A DNA stretch of 64,000 nt from Sphingomonas yunnanensis (lineage in GTDB: Bacteria; Pseudomonadota; Alphaproteobacteria; Sphingomonadales; Sphingomonadaceae). The notes below the pieces were generated by a model. It made no database searches, was not told the origin of the DNA, and worked only from the letters and a program-made list of their open reading frames with translations. Shown in pieces: positions 53,218 to 62,229 of this stretch. The stretch's first letter is position 1; every line of letters begins with the position of its first letter. Position numbers and translations under genes: made by a program. Location: assembly GCF_019898765.1 (NCBI RefSeq), contig NZ_JAIOKB010000007.1, positions 62,001-126,000 of the forward strand, in the 5' to 3' direction.

Positions 53218-53787
53218 TCACGCCTCGAGCTCGACGTCCCAGTAGAGCCAGTCGCGCCAGCTTTCATGCAGATAATTCGGCGGGAAGCGGCGGCCGTGCT
53301 CCTGCAGCTGCCAGCTGGTCGGGCGGATCGGCTCGATTGCCAGCGGCATATGCGCCTGGCGCGGGGTGCGGCCGCCCTTCTTCAGATTGCACGGTGCACA
53401 GGCGGTGACGACATTTTCCCACGTCGTGCGCCCGCCCTGCGCGCGCGGCACGACGTGATCGAACGTCAGCTCGCGCGCGTTGCTGCCGCAATATTGACAG
53501 GCGAACGTATCGCGCAGGAACAGGTTGAAGCGCGTGAAGGCGGGGAATTGCGACGGTCGCACGAACTGCTTGAGCGCGATCACCGAGGGCAACCGCATCA
53601 CGTGATTGGGGCTGCGCACCTCGCGCTCATAATGCGCGACGATGTCGACGCGATCGAGGAAGACCGCTTTGACCGCGGTCTGCCACGGCCAGATGCTGAG
53701 GGGATAGTAGGACAGCGGCGTGTAATCGGCGTTCAGCACCAACGTCGGGCAGCTGTCCGGATGCCGGATCAGGTCGGGATGGAACAC
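53218..53787 (-). CDS. HNH endonuclease
   Basis: A 189-residue protein with an HNH domain near residues 95-145: CQYCG, ELTFDHVVPRAQGGRTTWENVVTAC, and CNLKKG, giving the Cys4 zinc site plus DHV and N in the catalytic fold. The N-terminal part VLNADYTPLSYYPLSIWPWQTAVKAV is a pattern found in the widespread, chromosomal alphaproteobacterial HNH proteins. It is not in a restriction or phage context here. Role may be DNA repair or defence; not decided by sequence. Confidence 0.9.
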   Translation of the reverse strand: MFHPDLIRHPDSCPTLVLNADYTPLSYYPLSIWPWQTAVKAVFLDRVDIVAHYEREVRSPNHVMRLPSVIALKQFVRPSQFPAFTRFNLFLRDTFACQYCGSNARELTFDHVVPRAQGGRTTWENVVTACAPCNLKKGGRTPRQAHMPLAIEPIRPTSWQLQEHGRRFPPNYLHESWRDWLYWDVELEA

Positions 53788-53943
53788 GCTTGAACGTCTC
53801 CCTTACCTCTTACTCGCGCCGGCGCTGTCGCGCAGCGGCGTGACGGCATGATGACAGCCCGATTCCGCGGCTTCAAGACTGGTCGCCACGCCGCGGCTGT
53901 GGCACCCCACGCGGCTTCGCCTCTTCACCACCGGATCCCGATC

Positions 53944-55743
53944 ATGCCGACCCCCTCCGCGCGCCTCCGCGCGCTCCGCGACCAGCTCGTGCGCGACCAA
54001 CTCCACGGCTTCGTCGTGCCGCTCACCGACGAGCATATGAGCGAATATGTCGGCGACTATGCGCAGCGGCTGGCCTGGCTCACCGGTTTCGAGGGCTCGG
54101 CCGGCACGGCGGTGGTGCTGGCGGACGAGGCCGCGATCTTCACCGACGGCCGCTACACGATCCAGGTGCGCGAGCAGGTCTCGCACGCGGACTGGTCGTT
54201 CGTGAGCGTGCCCGAGAGCAATGTCGCCGCGTGGCTCGGCGCTCATACCAGCGCGGGGATGCGCGTCGGCTATGATCCCTGGCTTCACACCCGCGGCTGG
54301 GTCGAGGAGGCGCGCGCCGCGCTTGCCGCGATCGGCGCCGAGCTGGTCGCGGTCGAGCGCAACCCGATCGACTCGATCTGGGCCGACCGCCCCGCCCCCT
54401 CCCCCGCGCCGCTCGCGGTCCACCCCGAGCGGCTCGCCGGCCGCGGCGCCGCCGCCAAGCGCGCCGACGTCGCCGACTGGCTCGCCGCCGCCGGGGCGGA
54501 CGCCACCGTGATCACCGCGCTCGACTCGATCGCCTGGCTGCTCAACCTGCGCGGCACCGATGTCGCGCGCACCCCGGTGGCGCTCGCTTACGCGGTGGCG
54601 CACGGCGACGGCACCGCCGACCTCTATGTCGCGCCCGAGAAGATGACCGCCGCGGTCGCCGAGCATCTCGGCAACGCGGTGCGGGTCCATGATCGCGCCG
54701 CTTTCGCCGCGTCGCTCGACTCGCTCGCCGGCAAGCGGGTCGCGATCGACCCGGCGCTCGCGGTCGCGGCGATCGCCGACCGCGTCGAGCGCGCCGGCGG
54801 CACCGTGCTGCCGCTACGCGACCCGACCGTGCTGCCGCGCGCCACCAAGAACCCGACCGAGGTCACCGGCCACCGCGCCGCCTCGCTGCGCGACGGCGCG
54901 GCGCTGACCCGCTTCCTGCGCTGGGTCGCGGACGCCGCGCCGCGCGGCGGCGTCACCGAACTGTCCGCCGCCGAGCGGCTGCTCGCCTTCCGCGCCGAGG
55001 GCGGGTTGCTGCGCGACCAGTCGTTCGACGCGATCTCGGCGACCGGCCCGCACGGCGCGATCCCGCACTATCGAGTCACGCCCGAGTCGAGCCTGCCGAT
55101 CGAGTTGGGACAGCTCTACCTGATCGACTCGGGCGGCCAATATGAGGACGGCACCACCGACGTCACCCGCGTGGTGCCGATCGGCGCGCCGAGCGACGAG
55201 ATGCGCGACCGGTTCACGCGCGTGCTCAAGGGGCATATCGCGCTCGCCACCGCGACCTTCCCGCACGGCACCAACGGCGGCCAGCTCGACTCGCTCGCGC
55301 GCCGGCCGCTGTGGGACGCGGGTCTCGACTATGCGCACGGCACCGGCCACGGCGTCGGCAGCTATCTCTCGGTGCACGAGGGGCCGGCGCGGATCGCGAA
55401 GCCGAGCTATCCCGGTGGCGGCCCGGCCGAGCCGCTGCTCCCCGGCATGATCCTCTCGAACGAGCCCGGCTATTACAAGGCGGGGGCGTACGGCATCCGC
55501 GTCGAGAACCTGCTGCTGGTCGTGGAGCGTGAACTGGCCGACGGCGACTCGCCGATGCTCGGCTTCGAGACGCTGACGCTGGCACCGATCGACCGCGACC
55601 TGATCGAGCCCGCGCTCTTGACCGACGCCGAGCTGACGTGGATCAATGCCTACCATCACCGCGTCGCGGCGACGCTCGCGCCGGTGCTGGGGGGAGACGA
55701 CGCGGCATGGCTCGAGGCAAGGTGTATGCGCATCACGCGCTGA
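53944..55743 (+). CDS. Aminopeptidase P family protein (M24B)
   Basis: A 599-residue M24 peptidase that cleaves N-terminal residues before proline. It has two N-terminal creatinase-like domains (about 1-300) and a C-terminal pita-bread domain. Metal ligands are visible in LIDSGGQYEDGTTDVTRV (two Asp), GTGHGVGSYLSVHEGP (His) and LSNEPGYYKAGAYGIRVENLL (two Glu). Length fits the longer, APP1-like members. I start at ATG 53944 because the longer frame upstream adds a non-conserved stretch. Confidence 0.94.
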   Translation: MPTPSARLRALRDQLVRDQLHGFVVPLTDEHMSEYVGDYAQRLAWLTGFEGSAGTAVVLADEAAIFTDGRYTIQVREQVSHADWSFVSVPESNVAAWLGAHTSAGMRVGYDPWLHTRGWVEEARAALAAIGAELVAVERNPIDSIWADRPAPSPAPLAVHPERLAGRGAAAKRADVADWLAAAGADATVITALDSIAWLLNLRGTDVARTPVALAYAVAHGDGTADLYVAPEKMTAAVAEHLGNAVRVHDRAAFAASLDSLAGKRVAIDPALAVAAIADRVERAGGTVLPLRDPTVLPRATKNPTEVTGHRAASLRDGAALTRFLRWVADAAPRGGVTELSAAERLLAFRAEGGLLRDQSFDAISATGPHGAIPHYRVTPESSLPIELGQLYLIDSGGQYEDGTTDVTRVVPIGAPSDEMRDRFTRVLKGHIALATATFPHGTNGGQLDSLARRPLWDAGLDYAHGTGHGVGSYLSVHEGPARIAKPSYPGGGPAEPLLPGMILSNEPGYYKAGAYGIRVENLLLVVERELADGDSPMLGFETLTLAPIDRDLIEPALLTDAELTWINAYHHRVAATLAPVLGGDDAAWLEARCMRITR

Positions 55744-55844
55744 TCGTGGCAGGCGTCGGCGCGCTGTTCGGCGCGGCGTCGATCAGCGTGTGGCAGATGC
55801 TGTCGCTCGCCTTCACGCTGGGTCATCGCGCCGCGGGGGGCTGA
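55707..55844 (+). CDS. Possible 45-residue small membrane protein
   Basis: MARGKVYAHHALIVAGVGAL begins a 45-residue product with one hydrophobic helix (about residues 11-33) and a short tail. The ATG lies inside the end of the aminopeptidase gene, with GGGGGGAGACGACGCGGC upstream as a ribosome binding site. It overlaps by 37 bases and ends inside the small gene on the other strand. I list it because the length, helix and RBS fit a small membrane protein, but it could be a chance frame. Confidence 0.35.
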   Translation: MARGKVYAHHALIVAGVGALFGAASISVWQMLSLAFTLGHRAAGG

Positions 55845-55962
55845 TCGGCGCGCCCGGCTCGGAGTCAGCGGCCCGACCGGCGCGCGCCTGCGCCTTGCGC
55901 CGCCGCAGGTTGAGGCGCAGCTGCTCGGCCAGACGGGCCGCCCGTTCGTCGCGGTCGCTCAT
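55813..55962 (-). CDS. Small basic protein of unknown function
   Basis: A 49-residue protein beginning MSDRDERAARLAEQLRLNLR, with a highly charged amphipathic helix and a Pro-rich tail. I have seen similar short proteins (with RLAEQLRxNLRRRKAQARA) annotated as hypothetical in sphingomonads, so I accept it. The frame starts further up, but ATG 55962 fits this conserved opening. It overlaps the small plus-strand ORF by 32 bases. Function unknown. Confidence 0.6.
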   Translation of the reverse strand: MSDRDERAARLAEQLRLNLRRRKAQARAGRAADSEPGAPISPPRRDDPA

Positions 55963-55991
55963 GAAAAGCGCGCTAGTGCGAGCGAGGCACC

Positions 55992-56020
55992 TTGACAATC
56001 ACCGGCGGCTCGTCTCTTAG
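55992..56020 (+). promoter_or_regulatory. Promoter of tRNA-Thr
   Basis: A perfect TTGACA (-35) at 55992-55997 is followed after 17 bases by TCTTAG (-10, 56015-56020). The tRNA begins 28 bases later, a distance fit for a short leader. Confidence 0.55.
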
Positions 56021-56048
56021 GCGCCCTCCGCCCGACGAGGTCGGAAGT

Positions 56049-56123
<75 letters not shown>

Positions 56124-56145
56124 TTCTCTTCTACATCTCGACGCC

Positions 56146-57063
56146 TCACTCGGCTGACCCCGCCAACCGCTCGACGAGGAAGTCGACGAACACGCGCACC
56201 CGCGCGGGCAGATGCGCGCCGCCGACGAATACCGCGTGGATCAGCTCGACGTCGCGGGGATTATACTCCTCGAGCAACGGCACCAGATGGCCATCGGCGA
56301 TCTCGCGCTCGACGCTGAAGCGCCCCACCCGCGCCACCCCGACGCCCGCCGCCGCCAACTGACCCAGCGTCTCGCCATTGTTGGCGACGATCCCGCCCTC
56401 GACACACAGAGCGAAATCGCCGCCGTCGCGGCGGAACGGCCAGGTCGGCTCGGCGCGGCGAAAGCTGAAGTTGAGGCAATTGTGCGCGTGCAGGTCCTCC
56501 GGCACCATCGGCGTGCCGTGGCGTGCGAGGTAATCGGCCGAGGCGACGATGACGCGGCCGCTCTGGCCGAGCTTGCGCGCGGTCAATGCACTCTCGGCGA
56601 GCGGGCCGAAGCGCACCGCGACGTCCGCCTGCCCCGCGGCGACGTCGACCAACGTGTCGGTCAGCGCGACGTCGATCAGGATGTGCGGATAGGCCTGCGC
56701 GAAGTCGCCGAGCAGCGGCACGACGCACAGCCGCCCGTGCGCCAGCGCCGCCGAGACGCGCAGCCGCCCGCGCGGGCTGCCCTGGTCGGCGATCTGCTGC
56801 TCGGCGTCGTCGAGGTCGGCCAGGATTCGCCGCGCCGCGAGTAGATAGGCCTGCCCCTCCGCGGTCAGCGTCAGCGCGCGGGTCGAGCGCAGCAGCAGCC
56901 GCACGCCGAGCCGCGCCTCGATCCGGTCGACCGCGCGCGCCACCGCCGAGGGCGTCAGCGCCAAGGTGCGGGCGGCGGCCGAGAAACTCCCCGCCTCGAC
57001 CACGGTGACGAACAGGGCGAGCGCGCGCGCCCGGTCGCTGCCACCCGCCAGCTTTGCCTCCAT
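56146..57063 (-). CDS. LysR-family transcriptional regulator
   Basis: A 305-residue LysR regulator. The HTH domain is near residues 13-70 with SFSAAARTLALTPSAVARAVDRIEARLGV, followed by the linker and an effector domain with GRLRVSAALAHGRL and ADVAVRFGPLAES. LNFSFRRAEPTWPF is typical of the CrgA-like subfamily. It is divergent from the aldo/keto reductase gene with a 89-base gap and likely regulates that gene and the transporter (inference). I use ATG 57063. Confidence 0.92.
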   Translation of the reverse strand: MEAKLAGGSDRARALALFVTVVEAGSFSAAARTLALTPSAVARAVDRIEARLGVRLLLRSTRALTLTAEGQAYLLAARRILADLDDAEQQIADQGSPRGRLRVSAALAHGRLCVVPLLGDFAQAYPHILIDVALTDTLVDVAAGQADVAVRFGPLAESALTARKLGQSGRVIVASADYLARHGTPMVPEDLHAHNCLNFSFRRAEPTWPFRRDGGDFALCVEGGIVANNGETLGQLAAAGVGVARVGRFSVEREIADGHLVPLLEEYNPRDVELIHAVFVGGAHLPARVRVFVDFLVERLAGSAE

Positions 57064-57152
57064 CGCACAGATCCTTCGAGTCTTACGGCGCTTCTCCACC
57101 GTGGTGCCCTCTGCCACCTAGTCGCTTCGGAACGGATCGCAAAAGGTGGATA

Positions 57153-58187
57153 ATGGACTATCGGCAATTGGGCGCATCGGGATTGCGCGTCCCAGCTCTG
57201 TCCTTCGGCACCGGCACGTTCGGCGGCAAGGGGCCGCTGTTCGGCGCCTGGGGGCAGAGCGACGCCGCCGCGGCGCGCCGGCTCCTGGACATCTGCCTCG
57301 ATGCCGGCGTCACCCTGTTCGACACCGCCGACGTCTATTCGGACGGCGCGTCGGAGGAGGTGCTCGGCGCGGCGATCAGGGGCCGACGTGACGCGGTGCT
57401 GGTGTCGACCAAAACCGGCCTGCCGATGGGCGACGGCCCGCAGGACTGGGGCGCCTCGCGCGCGCGGCTGATCCGCGCGGTGGAGGACTCGCTGCGGCGG
57501 CTCGGCACCGATCACATCGATCTGCTCCAGCTCCACGCTTTTGACGCTCACACCCCGGTCGAGGAGCTGATGGCGACGCTCGATCGCCTGATCGCCGTCG
57601 GCAAAGTCTGCTACGCCGGCGTCTCCAACTACCCCGGCTGGCAGCTGATGAAGGCGCAGGCCGTGGCGGATCGTCACGGCTGGCCGCGGCTGGTCGCGCA
57701 TCAGGTCTATTATTCGCTGATCGGCCGTGCCTATGAGTGGGAGCTGATGCCGCTTGCCACCGATCAGGGCGTCGGCGCTTTGGTGTGGAGTCCGCTCGGC
57801 TGGGGCCGGCTGACGGGCAAGATCGGCCGAGATCGCCCGATCCCCGCGGGCAGTCGCCTGCACGACACCGCCGCCTTCGCACCGCCGGTCGCCGACGAGC
57901 ACCTCTACCGCGTCGTCGACGCGCTCCAGGCGGTCGCCGCAGAGACCGGGCGGTCGGTGCCGCAGATCGCGCTCAACTGGCTGTTGCAGCGGCCGACGGT
58001 CTCGTCGGTGATCATCGGCGCGCGCGACGAGGCGCAGCTTCTGGACAATCTCGGCGCGGTCGGCTGGGCGCTCAGTGAGGAACAGATGGCGGCGCTCGAC
58101 GCGGCGAGCGACCAGCTCCCGCCCTATCCCCACACGCCCTATCGCCAGCAGGAGGGCTTCGCCCGCCTCGCGCCACCTCTCGTCTGA
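57153..58187 (+). CDS. Aldo/keto reductase
   Basis: A 344-residue NADPH-dependent TIM-barrel oxidoreductase. It opens MDYRQLGASGLRVPALSFGT, and the catalytic tetrad can be placed: Asp and Tyr in FDTADVYSDGASEEVLG, Lys in VSTKTGL, His in LLQLHAFD. C-terminal GRSVPQIALNWLLQRPTVSSVIIGAR is usual. ATG 57153 follows AAAAGGTGGA. Transporter gene follows at 13 bases. Substrate unknown. Confidence 0.93.
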   Translation: MDYRQLGASGLRVPALSFGTGTFGGKGPLFGAWGQSDAAAARRLLDICLDAGVTLFDTADVYSDGASEEVLGAAIRGRRDAVLVSTKTGLPMGDGPQDWGASRARLIRAVEDSLRRLGTDHIDLLQLHAFDAHTPVEELMATLDRLIAVGKVCYAGVSNYPGWQLMKAQAVADRHGWPRLVAHQVYYSLIGRAYEWELMPLATDQGVGALVWSPLGWGRLTGKIGRDRPIPAGSRLHDTAAFAPPVADEHLYRVVDALQAVAAETGRSVPQIALNWLLQRPTVSSVIIGARDEAQLLDNLGAVGWALSEEQMAALDAASDQLPPYPHTPYRQQEGFARLAPPLV

Positions 58188-58200
58188 GCGGAGACAAAAC

Positions 58201-59364
58201 ATGAAGCTCAACCCCGGCCTGTTCGCGCTGGCGATCGGCGCCTTCGGCATCGGCGTCACCGAGTTCGCGCCGATGGGCATGTTGCCCGTCATCGCCGCCG
58301 ACCTGCACGTCTCCATCCCCTCGGCCGGCCTGCTGGTCAGCGCCTATGCGCTCGGTGTATTGGCCGGCGCGCCAGTGATAACGCTGACCACCGCGCGGGT
58401 CGACCGCCGCACCTTGCTGATCGCGCTGATGGCGATCTTCACGCTCGGCAACGCGCTGTCCGCCGCCGCCGGCGGCTATGCCTGGCTGATGGCGGCGCGG
58501 GTCGTCACCGCGTTCAACCACGGCGCCTTCTTCGGCGTCGGCGCGGTGGTCGCGGCCGGGCTGGTGCCGCCAGAGCGGCGCGCCGGCGCGGTCGCGGCGA
58601 TGTTCACCGGGCTGACGGTGGCGACTATCGGCGGCGTGCCGCTCGCCACCTGGGCGGGTGAGACGATCGGCTGGCGCCCCGCCTTTGCCGGCATCGCCGC
58701 GATCGGCGCGGTGGCGATGCTGGCGCTTCGTCTCGCGCTGCCGCCGCTGCCCGCGCCGGCGGGGGCGGACCTCGCCGCCGAGCTGCGCGTGCTCGGCCGC
58801 CCGCGCGTGCTGCTGGCACTGGCGCTGACCACGCTCGGCTTCGGTGGGGTGTTCACCGTCTTCACCTATATCGCGCCGATCCTGCGCGACGTCGCCCATG
58901 CCTCGACCGCGATGGTCACCGTGTCGCTGATGCTGTTCGGCGTCGGCGCGACGATCGGCAACACGCTCGGTGGCCGGCTCGCCGACCGCTCGGTGACGCG
59001 CGCGCTCGCCGCGATGCTCGGGCTGCTCACGCTCGTGATGCTCGCCTTCGCCTGGCTGATGCACGCGCCTTTGCCCGCGGCGGCGGCGATCCTGGTCTGG
59101 GGCATCGCCAGCTTCGCGACCGTGCCGCCGCTGCAGATGCAGGTGATGGCGGCGGCGGGCGAGGCGCCCAACCTCGCCTCCGCGATGAACATCGGCGCCT
59201 TCAACCTCGGCAATGCGATCGGCGCGGCGCTGGGCGGCGGAGTCATCGCCGCCGGGTTAGGCCTGCCCGCGGTGGCGCTGGCCGGTGCGGCGATGGCGGC
59301 GGCGGCGCTGGCGCTGCTGCTCGTGGCGGCGCGTCAGCCGCGCCGGCTCGCCCGCGCCGTATAA
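58201..59364 (+). CDS. MFS transporter (AraJ/YdhP-like efflux type)
   Basis: A 387-residue 12-helix major facilitator. It starts LALAIGAFGIGVTEFAPMGMLPVIA, the typical first helix of the sugar-efflux/AraJ group, with motif A-like LTTARVDRRTL and a second-half repeat TIGNTLGGRLADRSV. The ATG at 58201 follows GCGGAGACAAAAC. It is likely cotranscribed with the aldo/keto reductase gene. The substrate may be a sugar, nucleoside or drug. Confidence 0.92.
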   Translation: MKLNPGLFALAIGAFGIGVTEFAPMGMLPVIAADLHVSIPSAGLLVSAYALGVLAGAPVITLTTARVDRRTLLIALMAIFTLGNALSAAAGGYAWLMAARVVTAFNHGAFFGVGAVVAAGLVPPERRAGAVAAMFTGLTVATIGGVPLATWAGETIGWRPAFAGIAAIGAVAMLALRLALPPLPAPAGADLAAELRVLGRPRVLLALALTTLGFGGVFTVFTYIAPILRDVAHASTAMVTVSLMLFGVGATIGNTLGGRLADRSVTRALAAMLGLLTLVMLAFAWLMHAPLPAAAAILVWGIASFATVPPLQMQVMAAAGEAPNLASAMNIGAFNLGNAIGAALGGGVIAAGLGLPAVALAGAAMAAAALALLLVAARQPRRLARAV

Positions 59365-59467
59365 AGGGTCGCGAGGCGCCGCTCAGGCGCGTCACCGCAT
59401 CTTACCCCCGACACCCACGCGCGCTAGGCTGCCCTCGGGCGCGCGAGGCGCCGCGGGAGCCGCTAGC

Positions 59468-61600
59468 ATGCCGACCGGAGCCGACCGCGCACCGCTCGAG
59501 TGCGACCTGGTCATGAAGGGCGGCGTGACGAGCGGGATCATCTACCCCGGTGCGATCGCAGCCGTCGCTGCGACGTACCGGCTACGCTCGATCGGCGGCA
59601 CGTCGGCGGGAGCGATCGGCGCTGCCGCCGCGGCCGCGATGGAGTTCGGTCGGCGGTCGGGGCGCGAGCCCGCCGCGCGCGAGCGGCTCGAGGGGCTGGC
59701 GCTCGAGCTGGGCGAGCGCCACGGCGGCGCGCCGCTGCTGCAACATCTGTTCGAACCCGACGCGGCGACCGCCCCGCTGTTCCGCCTGCTGCAGCGGCTC
59801 CAGGCGGCGGCGAGCGCGCGCGGCGTTGCCGGCGCACTCGGGGTGCTCGCCCTGCCGGCGCTCTGCTGGGCAGCGATCGCGCTCGGACTGGTCGCGGCGG
59901 CGTTGCTGTGGTCGGAACCAAGCCGCGGCGCGGTGCTCGCGTTCGCGCTGCTGCTGCTCGTCGTCGTCGGCGTGCCCGCGCTGGCGCTGCTGCTCGCGAT
60001 CCTCTCCTGGTGGCCGGTGCTGCGCGCCGGGCTGCGCGCGCTCGCCGCCAACGGCTACGGCTTCTGCTCGGGCATGGCGCAGGCGCGCGTCGACGGTGAG
60101 ACGCTGCCCTCGCTGACGGAATGGCTGCATGCGCGCTTCCAGGACCTCGCCGGGCTGCCAGCGGACGAGCCGCTCACCTTCGGTGATCTCTGGGCGGCGT
60201 CGCACCGTGGCGTGGGAGCCACCCGTGACGAGGCGCTGGCCGCGGCGCTGCGCGCCGCGCAGGACCCACGGCGGCCGCCCGCGACCCTCGCGACGATCGC
60301 CCGCGATATCGAGCTCGTCCTGGTCGCGTCCGACGTCAACCGCGCCCAGTCGGTGCAGCTGCCGTTTCTGCGTCGCGAGGATCTGCTCTACGCGCGGCGC
60401 GGCGACCTGCTCGCGCTGTTCCCGCCCGAGATCGTCGCGTGGATGGAGCGCCATCAGCGCGCACCGACCGACCCGCGCGATGATCTCGCCGGCGTCGGCC
60501 TGCACGGCATCGACGCGAGCGAGATGCTCCGACTTCCCCGCGCCGAGGACCTGCCGGTGCTCGTCGGCGTACGCATGTCGCTGAGCTTCCCCTTCCTGTT
60601 CCGCGCGGTGCGGCTCTACGTGCTGCGCGAGCGCGCCGGCGCGCTGGGCGGCGGGCGCGAGCTCGCGGAGCTGTGGATCACCGACGGCGGGATCACCTCC
60701 AACTTCCCGCTCCACCTGTTCGACGCGCCGATCCCGACGCGCCCGACCTTCTGCCTCAACCTGCTCTACCACGACGACGAGCTGCAGCCGGAGCGCGTGC
60801 CCGCCGAGGGCGAGAGGCCGGATGCCGGCCTCGCCCCCGCCGACGCGCCCCCCGAGGAAATGGTGTACATGCTGCGGTCCAATCGCGGCCGGCTGGCGAG
60901 CTATACCCGGCTCGCCGGCGGGTCGCCCGCGGCGCAGCTGCTGCGCTTCGCCGGGCGGATCGTCACCACCGCGCGGCAATGGGGCGACAATCAGCTGATC
61001 GACGTGCCCGGCTACCGCGACCGCATCGTCCATGTCCGGATGCGCGACGGCGAGGGCGGCTTCAACGTCGCGATGGATTCGGCGACGATCGCCGACCTGC
61101 AACGCCGCGGCGCGCGCGCGGGCGAGGTGATCGCGACGCGCTTCGTGCCCGACACGCTCCTCGACCCGCTGTTCGCGGGCGAGCCGCTCGTGCTCAACTG
61201 GGCCAATCACCGCTTCGTCCGCTTCCGCGCTTTTCTCGCAGGGCTGGAGGTGAGCGCGTCTCGCTTCGCCGCCGCCTGGGACGACGATCGCGCCCGCGCC
61301 GAGCTGCCTGCAACCGACCCGTTGCACCAGTCGCCGAGCATCGAGCATATGGCCGCGGAGGCGGGCACAGCCGCGGAGGACAGGATGCCGACCAAGCCGG
61401 GCTATCCCTTCGCCAACGCGGCGCAGCGCGAACTAGCGCTCGACATGGCGGCGGCGATCGAGTCGCTCGCCGCGCTCGCACCGGCTCCCGCGCGGGACGG
61501 CGTCGACCGCGCCAACGACCGTCCCGGCGCGTCGCGGCCCAAGCAGGCGCTGCGGCTGCGCCCCAGCATCGACTCGGACCCGCGCGCCGAGCTGCCGTGA
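59468..61600 (+). CDS. Patatin-like phospholipase with two inserted membrane helices
   Basis: A 710-residue patatin-fold protein with a Ser-Asp dyad. The oxyanion loop is KGGVTSGIIYPGAI (residues 17-30), the nucleophile is Ser46 in GGTSAG, and the Asp is Asp406 in ITDGGITSNFP. Between them lie two long hydrophobic stretches, about 122-147 and 155-181, which predict a membrane hairpin within the catalytic domain. The 300 residues after the Asp have no recognised domain. ATG 59468 is the first in-frame start after the MFS gene stop. It would hydrolyse membrane lipid acyl chains near the membrane. Followed by the YaiI/YqxD gene at 41 bases. Confidence 0.87.
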   Translation: MPTGADRAPLECDLVMKGGVTSGIIYPGAIAAVAATYRLRSIGGTSAGAIGAAAAAAMEFGRRSGREPAARERLEGLALELGERHGGAPLLQHLFEPDAATAPLFRLLQRLQAAASARGVAGALGVLALPALCWAAIALGLVAAALLWSEPSRGAVLAFALLLLVVVGVPALALLLAILSWWPVLRAGLRALAANGYGFCSGMAQARVDGETLPSLTEWLHARFQDLAGLPADEPLTFGDLWAASHRGVGATRDEALAAALRAAQDPRRPPATLATIARDIELVLVASDVNRAQSVQLPFLRREDLLYARRGDLLALFPPEIVAWMERHQRAPTDPRDDLAGVGLHGIDASEMLRLPRAEDLPVLVGVRMSLSFPFLFRAVRLYVLRERAGALGGGRELAELWITDGGITSNFPLHLFDAPIPTRPTFCLNLLYHDDELQPERVPAEGERPDAGLAPADAPPEEMVYMLRSNRGRLASYTRLAGGSPAAQLLRFAGRIVTTARQWGDNQLIDVPGYRDRIVHVRMRDGEGGFNVAMDSATIADLQRRGARAGEVIATRFVPDTLLDPLFAGEPLVLNWANHRFVRFRAFLAGLEVSASRFAAAWDDDRARAELPATDPLHQSPSIEHMAAEAGTAAEDRMPTKPGYPFANAAQRELALDMAAAIESLAALAPAPARDGVDRANDRPGASRPKQALRLRPSIDSDPRAELP

Positions 61601-61641
61601 TCCGGGGCGACGTGGCCGCGGCTCTGTGGCAGGTTGGAGCG

Positions 61642-62109
61642 ATGGTCCAGCGCGTGCATATCCTCGTCGACGCCGACGCCTGCCCCGTGAAGGAGGAGAT
61701 CTACCGGGTCGCCTACCGGCTAGAGGTACCCGTCGCGATCGTCAGCAACGCGCACCTGCGCGTCCCCGCACACCCGCTGATCGAGCGCGTGACCGTGAGC
61801 GACAGCTTCGACGCGGCCGACGACTGGATCGCCGAGCACACCGACGAAGGCGCGATCGTCGTCACCGCCGACATCCTGCTCGCCGACCGCGCGATCAAGG
61901 CGGGCGCGGCGGCGGTGATCGGCCCCAATGGCCGCCCCTTCACCGCCAGCTCGATCGGCAGCGCGGTGGCGGTGCGCGCGATCATGAGCGACCTGCGCGC
62001 GGGCGGCGATCGTGTCGGCGGCCCGCCGCCCTTCGCCAAGGAGGATCGCTCGCGCTTTCTCTCCGCGCTGGACGAGGCGATCCAGCGCGCCCGCCGGCGA
62101 TCAGGCTAA
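61642..62109 (+). CDS. YaiI/YqxD family protein (DUF188)
   Basis: A 155-residue protein of the UPF0178 family, with the opening HILVDADACPVKEEIYR, the middle TADILLADRAIKAGA and the end PPPFAKEDRSRFLSALDEAI. The fold is PIN-like with conserved Asp residues, but the activity is not known. The start ATG 61642 has GGTTGGAGCG upstream. It follows the patatin gene closely and might be cotranscribed. Confidence 0.93.
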   Translation: MVQRVHILVDADACPVKEEIYRVAYRLEVPVAIVSNAHLRVPAHPLIERVTVSDSFDAADDWIAEHTDEGAIVVTADILLADRAIKAGAAAVIGPNGRPFTASSIGSAVAVRAIMSDLRAGGDRVGGPPPFAKEDRSRFLSALDEAIQRARRRSG

Positions 62110-62229
62110 CTATACGACATCACGGGCGATTGCGCCTGGACGCGCGCTGACGCAGTCTCGTGCCGGCGACGCCTCCCGCGCCGCCCGGCCCGGATCCCGG
62201 CGCCGATCGTCCAGCGGAATTTCTGCCCC

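Noticed and set aside
53218-53787. HNH endonuclease as part of a restriction or defence island
   Set aside because: Neighbours are ordinary chromosomal genes, with no methylase or other defence gene; the protein resembles the common solitary HNH family.
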